From assembly GCF_046600715.1 (NCBI RefSeq), contig NZ_JBJMAV010000003.1, positions 124,001-188,000 on the forward strand: a stretch of DNA of 64,000 nt, read 5' to 3'. Numbering within the stretch: position 1 is the stretch's first letter; every line of letters starts with the position of its first letter. The DNA is from Lysobacter_C viscosus (GTDB lineage: Bacteria; Pseudomonadota; Gammaproteobacteria; Xanthomonadales; Xanthomonadaceae). Both the position numbers and the translations under genes were made by a program. Positions 41,484 to 49,098 of the stretch are shown here, one piece after another. The notes below the pieces were generated by a model. It worked only from the letters and a program-made list of their open reading frames with translations. It was not told where the DNA came from and did not search any database.

Positions 41484-41642
41484 ATGAACCTCCGGGCGAA
41501 CCTCCTTTCCTGCGGTGCCGACACGGGTTGGCGATGGTGGCCGATGCCCGCCGCCGTCCACGCCCCGTCGCCTACCCAGGAAGTGCCGCATGCCGTCGCC
41601 CCGCACGTTCACCACCGAGCAGTTCCAGCAGCAGGCCGCTGA
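41484..41642 (+). CDS. Candidate trp leader peptide
   Basis: A 52-codon frame beginning MNLRANLLSCGADTGWRWWP, with three Trp codons in four (codons 16, 18 and 19, 41529-41540). Trp is rare in proteins, and clustered Trp codons just before trpE are the mark of ribosome-mediated attenuation. The start lies beside the predicted +1, so translation would be leaderless. The frame overlaps the first 53 nt of trpE in another phase. No terminator with a T run is present, so control would have to act on translation. It may be chance; see the stem at 41525-41577. Confidence 0.45.
   Translation: MNLRANLLSCGADTGWRWWPMPAAVHAPSPTQEVPHAVAPHVHHRAVPAAGR
41525..41577 (+). promoter_or_regulatory. Stem pairing the Trp codons with the trpE ribosome-binding region
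   Basis: GGGTTGGCGATGG (41525-41537), which contains two of the three Trp codons, pairs with CCGTCGCCTACCC (41565-41577): 12 pairs in 13, with one U-U mismatch. The 3' arm ends directly at the trpE Shine-Dalgarno AGGAAG (41578-41583). A ribosome stalled at the Trp codons would melt the stem. Confidence 0.5.
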
Positions 41643-43110
41643 AGGCCACACCCGGATCCCCGTCGTCCGCGAGGTCTTTTCCGACCTCGACACCCCGCTC
41701 TCGGTCTACCTGAAGCTGGCCGACGGCCCCCATACCTACCTGTTCGAATCGGTGGAGGGCGGCGAGCGCTTCGGCCGCTATTCGATCATCGGCCTGCCGG
41801 CGCGGCGCGTTTACGCCTTCGCCGGCCACACCCTGGTGGTCAGCGAACATGGCGAACTGGTCGAGTCGCGCGAGGTCGCCGACCCCTTCGCCGAAGTCGA
41901 ACGCCTGCGCGCCATGCACTCGGTGCCCAGGATCGAAGGGCTTCCCGGTTTCACCGGCGGGCTGGTGGGCTGGTTCGGCTTCGAGTGCATCGGCTACATC
42001 GAACCGCGGCTGGCCGGGCCCGGGCCCGACGGCTCCACGCTGCGCGACGAACTGGGAACGCCCGAGATCCTGCTGATGCTCAGCGAGGAACTGGCGGTGT
42101 TCGACAACCTCAAGGGCCGGTTGTACCTGATCGTCCATGCCGACCCGTCCGAGCCGCAGGCATTCGCGCGTGCCAACCGCCGGCTCGACCAGCTGGTACA
42201 CCGGCTGCGCACGACCGGGGCGACCTACCCCGACACCCTCGATGGCGCCGCGCTGGACGAGTCGCACTTCGTCTCCGGCTTCACCCGCGAAGGCTTCATC
42301 GAAGCGGTGGAGAAGTCCAAGGACTACATCCGCGCCGGAGACGTGTTCCAGGTGGTGCTCAGCCAGCGCCTGAGCGTGCCGTTCAAGGCCCGCCCGGTGG
42401 ACGTGTACCGCGCCCTGCGCGCGCTCAATCCCTCGCCCTACATGTACTTCCTGGACGTGGGCGACATGCAGGTGGTCGGATCCTCGCCGGAGATCCTGGT
42501 GCGGCTGGAAGGCATGGGTACCGACGCGCCCACCCTCACCGTGCGCCCGATCGCCGGCACGCGCCCCCGCGGCGAAACGCCCGAGGCCGACGCGGCTCTG
42601 GAAGCCGAACTGCTGGCCGATCCCAAGGAGCGCGCCGAGCACCTGATGCTGATCGACCTGGGCCGCAACGACGTGGGCCGGGTCAGCGAGCCGGGCACGG
42701 TGCAGGTCGGCGAGCAGTTCGTGATCGAGCGCTACAGCCACGTCATGCACATCGTCAGCGAGGTCACCGGCACCCTGAAGTCGGGCATGAGCTACGCCGA
42801 CGTACTGCGCGCCACGTTCCCGGCCGGCACCGTCAGCGGCGCGCCCAAGATCCGCGCGCTGGAAGTCATCCGCGAACTGGAGCCCATCAAGCGCAACGTC
42901 TACGCCGGCAGCATCGGCTACATCGGCTGGCATGGCGACGCCGACACCGCCATCGCGATCCGCACCGCGGTCATCCAGGACGGCCGCCTGCACGTGCAGG
43001 CCGGCGCCGGCATCGTGTACGACTCCGATCCCGGCAAGGAATGGGACGAGACGATGAACAAGGGACGCGCGCTGTTCCGCGCGGTGGCCGAAGCGGCAAG
43101 GGGACTGTGA
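41590..43110 (+). CDS. trpE: Anthranilate synthase component I
   Basis: 506 residues. With TrpG it makes anthranilate from chorismate and glutamine, the committed step of tryptophan synthesis. The N-domain has YLFESVEGGERFGRYSIIGL (the ESxxxGR.S feedback site for Trp). The catalytic domain has AGDVFQVVLSQRLSVP, NPSPYMYFLDVGDMQVVGSS, PIAGTRPRGETPEAD, MLIDLGRNDVGRVSEPGTV and FPAGTVSGAPKIRAL. The ATG at 41590 with AGGAAGTGCCGC upstream is chosen over 41515. trpG follows after 1 nt. Confidence 0.96.
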   Translation: MPSPRTFTTEQFQQQAAEGHTRIPVVREVFSDLDTPLSVYLKLADGPHTYLFESVEGGERFGRYSIIGLPARRVYAFAGHTLVVSEHGELVESREVADPFAEVERLRAMHSVPRIEGLPGFTGGLVGWFGFECIGYIEPRLAGPGPDGSTLRDELGTPEILLMLSEELAVFDNLKGRLYLIVHADPSEPQAFARANRRLDQLVHRLRTTGATYPDTLDGAALDESHFVSGFTREGFIEAVEKSKDYIRAGDVFQVVLSQRLSVPFKARPVDVYRALRALNPSPYMYFLDVGDMQVVGSSPEILVRLEGMGTDAPTLTVRPIAGTRPRGETPEADAALEAELLADPKERAEHLMLIDLGRNDVGRVSEPGTVQVGEQFVIERYSHVMHIVSEVTGTLKSGMSYADVLRATFPAGTVSGAPKIRALEVIRELEPIKRNVYAGSIGYIGWHGDADTAIAIRTAVIQDGRLHVQAGAGIVYDSDPGKEWDETMNKGRALFRAVAEAARGL

Positions 43111-43111
43111 C

Positions 43112-43690
43112 GTGCTGCTGATGATCGACAACTACGACAGTTTCACCTTCAACCTCGTGCAGTACCTGCAGGTGCTGGGCGCGGAGGTCGAGGTGGTTCG
43201 CAACGATGCGCTGTCGGTCGCGCAGATCGCCGCGCTTGCGCCCGAGCGCATCGTGATTTCACCGGGGCCGTGTACCCCGAACGAAGCGGGCGTGTCGGTG
43301 GAGGTGATTCGCGAACTGGGCGCGACCACGCCGATCCTGGGCGTGTGCCTGGGCCACCAGAGCCTGGGCCAGGCATTCGGTGGCGACGTGGTGCGTGCCA
43401 AGTCGATCATGCATGGCAAGACCTCGGCGATCCGCCACGAGGGCCGGGGCGTGTTCGCCGGCCTGCCCGATGCGTACGAGGCGACGCGTTACCACTCGCT
43501 GGTGGTCGCGCGCGACACCCTGCCCGGATGCCTGGAGATCACCGCCTGGACAGAGGACGCGGACGGGGGCTTCGATGAAATCATGGGACTGCGCCATCGC
43601 GAGTACCCGCTGGAAGGCGTGCAGTTCCACCCCGAATCGATCCTCACCGAGCACGGCCATGCACTGTTGAAGAACTTCCTGGAGCGGTGA
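43112..43690 (+). CDS. trpG: Anthranilate synthase component II (glutamine amidotransferase)
   Basis: 192 residues from a GTG at 43112 with AAGGGGACTGTGAC upstream. It releases ammonia from glutamine for TrpE. The class I amidotransferase triad is visible: GVCLGHQSLG (Cys), VQFHPESIL (His-x-Glu). MLLMIDNYDSFTFNLVQYL is the usual N-terminus. Such TrpG proteins may also serve 4-amino-4-deoxychorismate synthase. A 210-nt gap with REP units separates it from trpD. Confidence 0.95.
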   Translation: MLLMIDNYDSFTFNLVQYLQVLGAEVEVVRNDALSVAQIAALAPERIVISPGPCTPNEAGVSVEVIRELGATTPILGVCLGHQSLGQAFGGDVVRAKSIMHGKTSAIRHEGRGVFAGLPDAYEATRYHSLVVARDTLPGCLEITAWTEDADGGFDEIMGLRHREYPLEGVQFHPESILTEHGHALLKNFLER

Positions 43691-43708
43691 TCTCACCACC
43701 TGCAGGAG

Positions 43709-43835
43709 AGACGTCGGTCGCGATCACGCCACCCGGTTCGGGCGCGGTCGCCCGATGTGCGGTCGCGACTGACGTCGCTCCTACAGGGGTCCGTGACGGC
43801 GATGTCGGATCGCGGCTGAAGCCGCTCCTGCAAGG
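43709..43835. repeat. REP cluster 2, inside the trp gene row
   Basis: Three units lie between trpG and trpD: 43709-43735 (degenerate, GCAGGAGAGACGTCGGTCGC), 43760-43787 (core GGTCGCGACTGACGTCGCTC) and 43807-43835 (core GCGGCTGAAGCCGCTCCTGC). They fill most of the intergenic gap. Confidence 0.85.
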
Positions 43836-43900
43836 TCGGCCGGACGTTCCGACCCCCGCCACGCCGTCGCGACCCGCACACCGAGACACCGAGAACCGCC

Positions 43901-44935
43901 ATGCCCATCACCCCGCAAGAAGCGCTGCAGCGACTGATCGAACACCGCGAGATTTTCCACGACGAAATGATGGACCTGATGCGGATGATCATCCGCGGCG
44001 AGGTTTCGGCGCCGTTGACCGCGGCGATCCTCACCGGGTTGCGGGTGAAGAAGGAAACCATCGGCGAGATCGCCGGCGCGGCAGCGGTGCTGCGCGAGTT
44101 CTCGCGCCCGGTTGAGGTTGCCGACCGCACCCACCTGGTCGACATCGTCGGCACCGGCGGCGATGGCGCGCACACCTTCAACATCTCCACCGCGAGCATG
44201 TTCGTGATCGCCGCGGCCGGGGCCAAGGTCGCCAAGCACGGCAACCGCAGCGTGTCCTCCAAATCCGGCAGTGCCGACGTACTGGAAGCGCTGGGGGCGG
44301 CCATCGACCTGCAGCCCGGGCAGGTATCCCAGTGCATCGCGCGTACCGGCATCGGCTTCATGTTCGCCCCCGTCCACCACCCGGCGATGAAGGCGGTCGC
44401 GCCGATCCGCGCGGAGATGGGCGTGCGCACGCTGTTCAATATCCTCGGGCCGTTGACCAACCCGGCCGATGCGCCGGCCATCCTGATGGGCGTGTTCCAC
44501 CCGGACCTGGTCGGCATCCAGGTGCGCGTGCTGCAGGAACTGGGCGCACAACGCGCGCTGGTGGTGTGGGGCCGCGACGGCATGGACGAGTTGTCACTGG
44601 GCGCGGGCTCGCTGGTGGGCGAGCTGCGCGACGGGGTGGTGCGCGAATACGAAGTGCACCCGGAAGACTTCGGCATCGCCATGGCCGCCAGCCGCAACCT
44701 GAAGGTGGCCGACGCGGGCGAATCGCGCACGATGGTGCTGCAGGCGCTGGAGAACGAGGACGGCCTGCCGCGGGAGATCGTGGCCTTCAACTCGGGTGCG
44801 GCGCTGTACGTGGCCGGCGTGGCCGACAGCATCGCCGACGGCATCGGCCTGGCGCGCATGGCGATCGCGTCCGGCCGGGCGCGTGAGAAGCTTGACCAGT
44901 TCGTTTCGGCCACCCGGGAGCTGGCAGCGGCATGA
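43901..44935 (+). CDS. trpD: Anthranilate phosphoribosyltransferase
   Basis: 344 residues. It couples anthranilate with PRPP. The signatures are DIVGTGGDGAHTFNISTASM (PRPP loop GTGGD), KHGNRSVSSKSGSADVLEAL, FAPVHHPAMKAVAPIRAEMG and RTLFNILGPLTNPA. The ATG follows ACCGCC after the REP stretch. Its stop overlaps trpC by 4 bp (ATGA), so the two are coupled. Confidence 0.96.
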   Translation: MPITPQEALQRLIEHREIFHDEMMDLMRMIIRGEVSAPLTAAILTGLRVKKETIGEIAGAAAVLREFSRPVEVADRTHLVDIVGTGGDGAHTFNISTASMFVIAAAGAKVAKHGNRSVSSKSGSADVLEALGAAIDLQPGQVSQCIARTGIGFMFAPVHHPAMKAVAPIRAEMGVRTLFNILGPLTNPADAPAILMGVFHPDLVGIQVRVLQELGAQRALVVWGRDGMDELSLGAGSLVGELRDGVVREYEVHPEDFGIAMAASRNLKVADAGESRTMVLQALENEDGLPREIVAFNSGAALYVAGVADSIADGIGLARMAIASGRAREKLDQFVSATRELAAA

Positions 44936-45723
44936 GCGACATCCTCACCACCATCCTGGCGCGCAAACAGGAGGAGATCGAGCAGCGCAGCCGCGTCAGG
45001 TCGCTTTCCGAGTTGCGCACGCGCGTTTCTTCGCAGCCGCCGACCCGAGGTTTCGCCGCGGCCATCGACCGGAAACTGGCGGCGGGCGAGGCCGCCGTCA
45101 TCGCCGAGGTGAAGAAGGCCAGCCCGTCCAAGGGCGTCATCCGGCCCGATTTCCACCCCGCCGAGATCGCACGCAGCTATGAAGTCGGTGGCGCCGCCTG
45201 CCTGTCGGTGCTGACCGACGTCGACTTCTTCCAGGGCAGCAACCTGTACCTGGCCGCGGCGCGTGGCGCTTGCACGTTGCCGGTGATCCGCAAGGACTTC
45301 GTCATCGATCCCTACCAGGTTTTCGAGGCGCGGATGATCGGTGCCGACGCGATCCTGCTCATCGTCGCGGCGCTGGAGGACGGCCCGATGATCGAGATGG
45401 CCAACCTCGCCAACGAACTGGGCATGGACGTGCTGGTGGAGGTCCACGACATCGATGAGCTGGAGCGCGCGCTGCAGACCGATTGCCAGCTGATCGGGGT
45501 GAACAACCGCAACCTGCGCACCTTCGAGGTCTCGCTGGACACCACGCTGGACCTCAAGGGCGCGGTGCCGCCGGATCGCACGCTGGTGACGGAAAGCGGG
45601 ATCGCCAGCGCGGCGGATGTCGCGAAGATGCGCCAAGCCGGGGTGCACGCATTCCTGGTCGGCGAATCGTTCATGCGCGAGCCCGACCCGGGTGCGGCGC
45701 TGGCGCGGATGTTCGGCCGATGA
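44932..45723 (+). CDS. trpC: Indole-3-glycerol phosphate synthase
   Basis: 263 residues, monofunctional (not fused to TrpF as in E. coli). It closes the indole ring. The signatures are IAEVKKASPSKGVIRPDFHP, GGAACLSVLTDVDFFQGS, LPVIRKDFVIDPYQVFEARM, GADAILLIVAAL, GVNNRNLRTFEVSLDTTLDL and VTESGIASAADVAKM. trpF, trpB and trpA are not in the window and must lie elsewhere, as usual for xanthomonads. Confidence 0.96.
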   Translation: MSDILTTILARKQEEIEQRSRVRSLSELRTRVSSQPPTRGFAAAIDRKLAAGEAAVIAEVKKASPSKGVIRPDFHPAEIARSYEVGGAACLSVLTDVDFFQGSNLYLAAARGACTLPVIRKDFVIDPYQVFEARMIGADAILLIVAALEDGPMIEMANLANELGMDVLVEVHDIDELERALQTDCQLIGVNNRNLRTFEVSLDTTLDLKGAVPPDRTLVTESGIASAADVAKMRQAGVHAFLVGESFMREPDPGAALARMFGR

Positions 45724-45769
45724 CCGTGCCTGCCGCGCGCGCCCGACGCCTGCCAGCCGGGAGCCCGGC

Positions 45770-46528
45770 ATGAGTGAGGCCGGTCCCAGCTACCCGGATA
45801 CCCGTGACGGTGCGCCGCTGGTGGTGTTCGACTTCGACCACACGCTGTACGACGGCGACTCCGGGGGGCGCCTGTTCAAGTGGTTGATCATGCGCGCGTG
45901 GTGGCGCCGGCTGCTGGCGTTGCTCGTCGCGCCGATCGCCGGGCCGATGGTCGCGTTCCTGCCCACGCGCCGTCGCGGGATCTCCGCGTTCGTATGGGTC
46001 GGGACGATCGGCTTCCACCGGCGCCGTGACCTCGACGCGCTCATCGACCGCTACGTGGAGATGCACACCGCCCAGATCCGCGAGCGCCTGTTGCCGATCG
46101 CGCTGGACGTGTTGCACCGCCACCGGGAAGCCGGCGACCGCGTGGTGATCGCGACCGGCGCGCCACCCGAACTGGCGCGCGCGATCCTCGCCTTCGTCGC
46201 CCACGAGGACGTGCCCGTGGTGGGCACCGAGGTCGGCCCGCGGTGGGGCGCGGTCGTGGCCACCCGCCACTGCCACCACGAAATGAAGATGACGATGCTG
46301 CGCGAGGCCGGGTACAGCGTGCCGATCGCCACGGCGTACACCGACAGCAGTGCCGACCTGCCCCTGCTCAAGGCCGCCGGGAAACCGGTCGTGGTCAATC
46401 CGAAACAGGACAGCGTCGCGATGTTCCGCCAGGCGCTCCCACCCGGCACGCCCATCCTCAACTGGGGCTGCCCGGGTCGGGCGGGTGACCCGGTGGCGAT
46501 GCCGGCCGCGCCGTCGGGGCGGAAATAG
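45770..46528 (+). CDS. HAD-IB family phosphatase (PgpC/SerB-like)
   Basis: 252 residues. The HAD motif I nucleophile is FDFDHTLYDGDSGGRLFKWL (DFDHT). Motif II is VVIATGAPPELARAI. Motifs III/IV appear as REAGYSVPIATAYTDSSADL, ending in AAGKPVVVNPKQ. A hydrophobic segment WWRRLLALLVAPIAGPMVAF after motif I resembles the membrane-associated region of PgpC, which dephosphorylates phosphatidylglycerophosphate. Phosphoserine-type substrates cannot be excluded. It follows trpC by 46 nt with its own GGGAGCCCGGC, and may be the tail of the trp transcript. Confidence 0.82.
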   Translation: MSEAGPSYPDTRDGAPLVVFDFDHTLYDGDSGGRLFKWLIMRAWWRRLLALLVAPIAGPMVAFLPTRRRGISAFVWVGTIGFHRRRDLDALIDRYVEMHTAQIRERLLPIALDVLHRHREAGDRVVIATGAPPELARAILAFVAHEDVPVVGTEVGPRWGAVVATRHCHHEMKMTMLREAGYSVPIATAYTDSSADLPLLKAAGKPVVVNPKQDSVAMFRQALPPGTPILNWGCPGRAGDPVAMPAAPSGRK

Positions 46529-46533
46529 GTACC

Positions 46534-46717
46534 GGTAGGAGCGGCTTCAGCCGCGATTCCAGCATTTCCGCAGGCGTCGGTCGTAGGAGCGACTTGAGTC
46601 GCGACCGCGTCGGCGGGATGGCCGCGCACCATCCGGGTTCAGGTTCGCGACTCACGTCGCTCCTACAGACGCGTTTGCGCCGGGTTGCCGGATCGCGGCT
46701 CAAGCCGCCCCTACGAG
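46534..46717. repeat. REP/BIME cluster 3 (four units)
   Basis: Units at 46534-46560 (core GGAGCGGCTTCAGCCGCGAT), 46582-46606 (core GGAGCGACTTGAGTCGCGAC), 46642-46667 (inverted, core TCGCGACTCACGTCGCTCCT) and 46690-46717 (inverted, core ATCGCGGCTCAAGCCGCCCC). They occupy the gap between the convergent HAD gene (+) and the acetyltransferase gene (-). Confidence 0.9.
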
Positions 46718-46741
46718 GCGTGCGACAGCGATGTGGTCGCC

Positions 46742-47209
46742 TCAGTCGCCCAACAGCTTGACGAATCGCTGCGAATCGCCGCTGTACCCACAGCTGCAGT
46801 AGAACGCGCGGGCCTCGGTGCGCTGGGGGCCGCTGGTGACCTCGATGCGTGCCGCGCCGGTGCGGCGGGCCAGCGCCTCGGCCTCGCGCAGCAGGCGGCG
46901 GCCGATGCCCTGCCGGTGTTCCCCGGGCTCGACCACCAGCGCGGTGATCCGGGCCAGGTCCGCGCCGTTGGCGAACATGTAGAGGCTGTGCAGCGACACC
47001 AGGCCACGCACGTGGCCATCGCGCTCGGCCAGCAGCAGTTGCTGGCGGGAGTCGCCGGTGGCGACCAGGATGCGGTCGGCGGCTTCGCTGCGGGTGCAGG
47101 GGTAGCCCAGGGCCTCCAGCAGCGAGGCGACGTCCGCGGCGTCGCCGACGTCGGCCATGCGGACGGTGATCGTGTGCTGGCCCTCGTCCGGGGTGGCCAG
47201 CCGACCCAT
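46742..47209 (-). CDS. GNAT-family N-acetyltransferase
   Basis: 155 residues, one acetyltransferase fold. The acetyl-CoA loop is EHRQGIGRRLLREAEALARR (R-Q-G-I-G), after LARITALVVEP. The substrate is unknown; RimI-like or antibiotic-type relatives are equally possible. Its ATG at 47209 shares one base with the clp stop (TGATG), so it is translated from the clp message. The pairing hints that the acetyltransferase is made along with Clp, but nothing shows that it acts on Clp. Confidence 0.85.
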   Translation of the reverse strand: MGRLATPDEGQHTITVRMADVGDAADVASLLEALGYPCTRSEAADRILVATGDSRQQLLLAERDGHVRGLVSLHSLYMFANGADLARITALVVEPGEHRQGIGRRLLREAEALARRTGAARIEVTSGPQRTEARAFYCSCGYSGDSQRFVKLLGD

Positions 47210-47898
47210 CAGCGGGTCCCGTACAGGACGACGGTCTTGCCGCGCGCGTGCAGCTTGCCGTCGGCTTCCAGCTTCTTGAGGACGCGGCCGGCCATCTCGC
47301 GCGAGCACCCCACCAGGCGCGACAGCTCCTGGCGCGAAACGCGCAACTGGGTGCCATCGGGGTGGCTCATGGCCTCCGGCTCCAGCGCCAAGTCGTGCAG
47401 GGTGCGGACGATGCGGTCGGTGACGTCGAGGAACGCCAGGCGGCCCGCCTTGCGGCTGGTATCCAGCAGGCGCCGCGAGATCTGCGCGCCGATCGCGTAC
47501 AGCAGCTTGGGCGCATCCATCGACAGCCGGCCCAGCAGCAGTTCGTAGAAGCGGTCGTGGCCGATCTCGGCCAGCTCGCAGGCCACGCGTGTGCGCAGGA
47601 TGACCTCGCGCCGGTCGTTCTCGATGAACAGGCCCAGCTCGCCGACGAACTCGCCGGGGCCGAAGTAGCCCAGCACCAGTTCGCGGCCGTCCTCCTCCTC
47701 GGCGATGATGCTGACCGAGCCGGACACCACGTAATACAACGTGCTGGCCTGGTCGCCGGGCCGGAACACGTCGGTACGCGACGGGTAGCGGCGGCGGTGG
47801 CTGTGGGCAAGGAAGCGCTCGATCACCGAGGCATCCGGCATCAACGGGCTGGCGGCGCGTCGCAGGGCAGTCAAATGGGCAACCGAAGTGGCGGACAT
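47209..47898 (-). CDS. clp: Clp, CRP-like global regulator
   Basis: 229 residues (Xanthomonas Clp: 230). Nucleotide-binding fold at residues 25-140 (IERFLAHSHRRRYPSRTDVF, GDQASTLYYVVSGSVSIIAE, GYFGPGEFVGELGLF), a long dimer helix, and a C-terminal helix-turn-helix (RVSRQELSRLVGCSREMAGR, VLKKLEADGKLHARGKTV). From memory the match with X. campestris Clp is very close. In Xanthomonas Clp activates extracellular enzyme, EPS and virulence genes and is inhibited by c-di-GMP, not activated by cAMP. Start at 47898, divergent from speD. Confidence 0.94.
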   Translation of the reverse strand: MSATSVAHLTALRRAASPLMPDASVIERFLAHSHRRRYPSRTDVFRPGDQASTLYYVVSGSVSIIAEEEDGRELVLGYFGPGEFVGELGLFIENDRREVILRTRVACELAEIGHDRFYELLLGRLSMDAPKLLYAIGAQISRRLLDTSRKAGRLAFLDVTDRIVRTLHDLALEPEAMSHPDGTQLRVSRQELSRLVGCSREMAGRVLKKLEADGKLHARGKTVVLYGTR

Positions 47899-48056
47899 GG
47901 GCGCTGGGCTGGTGTGATCGGTCGAGCTTAGGCCCAAGCGACGTGCGGGGGCAAATGCTGACGCAAACCGCATGGGCCGGGAGCGGCCTGCGCTTCGCCC
48001 TTGCGCCCGTTTGCCCCATAATTGCCGATCCACTGCCAGATGCTGGATCCCCCACC

Positions 48057-48848
48057 GTGGTCAAACCGCTGCCGCGCCTGAGGTTGCAGGGTTTCAACAA
48101 CCTCACCAAGGCCCTCTCGTTCAATATCTACGACGTCAGCTTTGCCGCATCCGAGGAGGAACGGCAGCGCTACATCGAGTACATCGACGAGGAATACAAC
48201 GCCGACCGCCTGACCCAGATCCTGACGGATGTGGCCGACATCATCGGTGCCAACATCCTCAACATCGCCCGCCAGGACTACGACCCGCAGGGCGCGTCGG
48301 TGACCATCCTCATTTCAGAGGAGCCGGTGATCGACAAGAAGGACGCCAAGGGGGTGATCTCCGAGGCAGTGGTCGCGCACATGGACAAGTCGCACATCAC
48401 CGTCCACACGTACCCGGAGACCCATCCCGACAACGGCATCGCGACCTTCCGCGCCGACATCGACGTGGCGACCTGCGGCGTGATCTCGCCGCTGAAGGCG
48501 CTGAACTACCTGATCGAGAGCCTGGAATCCGACATCGTGGTGATGGACTACCGCGTGCGCGGGTTCACCCGCGACGTGAAGGGGCGCAAGCACTACATCG
48601 ACCACAAGATCAATTCGATCCAGGACTACCTGGCCAAGAACATCAAGTCCCGTTACGAGATGCTCGACGTCAACGTCTACCAGGAAAACATCTACCACAC
48701 CAAGATGCACCTGAAGGACTTCGACCTGGACCGCTACCTGTTCGAAGAGAAGGCGCGCAACCTGTCGTTCAAGGAGCGCATGAAGATCGAAGCGCGGCTC
48801 AAGCGCGAGATCGAAGAGCTCTACCACGGGCGCAACCTGGCCGATTGA
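48057..48848 (+). CDS. speD: S-adenosylmethionine decarboxylase proenzyme
   Basis: 263 residues from a GTG at 48057 (VVKPLPRLRLQGFNNLTKAL). The proenzyme cleaves itself before Ser112 in DKSHITVHTYPE, forming the pyruvoyl cofactor. The product donates aminopropyl groups for spermidine. The C-terminal KERMKIEARLKREIEELYHG is highly conserved in xanthomonads. A -10 box CATAAT lies at 48017-48022. speE is not adjacent. The clp-speD divergent pair is conserved in Xanthomonas. Confidence 0.96.
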   Translation: MVKPLPRLRLQGFNNLTKALSFNIYDVSFAASEEERQRYIEYIDEEYNADRLTQILTDVADIIGANILNIARQDYDPQGASVTILISEEPVIDKKDAKGVISEAVVAHMDKSHITVHTYPETHPDNGIATFRADIDVATCGVISPLKALNYLIESLESDIVVMDYRVRGFTRDVKGRKHYIDHKINSIQDYLAKNIKSRYEMLDVNVYQENIYHTKMHLKDFDLDRYLFEEKARNLSFKERMKIEARLKREIEELYHGRNLAD

Positions 48849-48873
48849 CCTCCGGGTCGGGATCGCGTTTCGG

Positions 48874-48899
48874 AAAAGGCCGGCATTCCGGCCTTTTTC
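48874..48899 (+). terminator. Terminator of speD
   Basis: AAAAGGCCGG (48874-48883), loop CATT, CCGGCCTTTT (48888-48897), then T. Confidence 0.92.
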
Positions 48900-48938
48900 A
48901 TGTTGCGGGTTCCCGCCCGTGGGCGGACTCGCAAGCTC

Positions 48939-49077
48939 TTGTAGGAGCGGCGTCAGCTGCGAAGCGGTCCCTGTAGGAGCGACGTAAGTCGCGATGCGCA
49001 GTCGCCGGAGTTGCGCGGTCGCGACTTACGTCGATCCTGCAAAAGCACGGGAGCATCGCGGCTGAAGCCGCTCCTGC
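48939..49077. repeat. REP/BIME cluster 4 (four units)
   Basis: Units at 48939-48964 (TTGTAGGAGCGGCGTCAGCT core), 48971-48996 (GTAGGAGCGACGTAAGTCGC core), 49017-49042 (inverted, TCGCGACTTACGTCGATCCT core) and 49054-49077 (inverted, GCGGCTGAAGCCGCTCCTGC core). They lie between the speD terminator and the coq7 end. Confidence 0.9.
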
Positions 49078-49098
49078 TCATGCCCGGAGTGTCCCGCC

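Noticed and set aside
43693..45771. A 692-codon minus-strand frame opposite trpD and trpC
   Set aside because: It is antisense to two firmly identified genes, low-complexity and without motifs.
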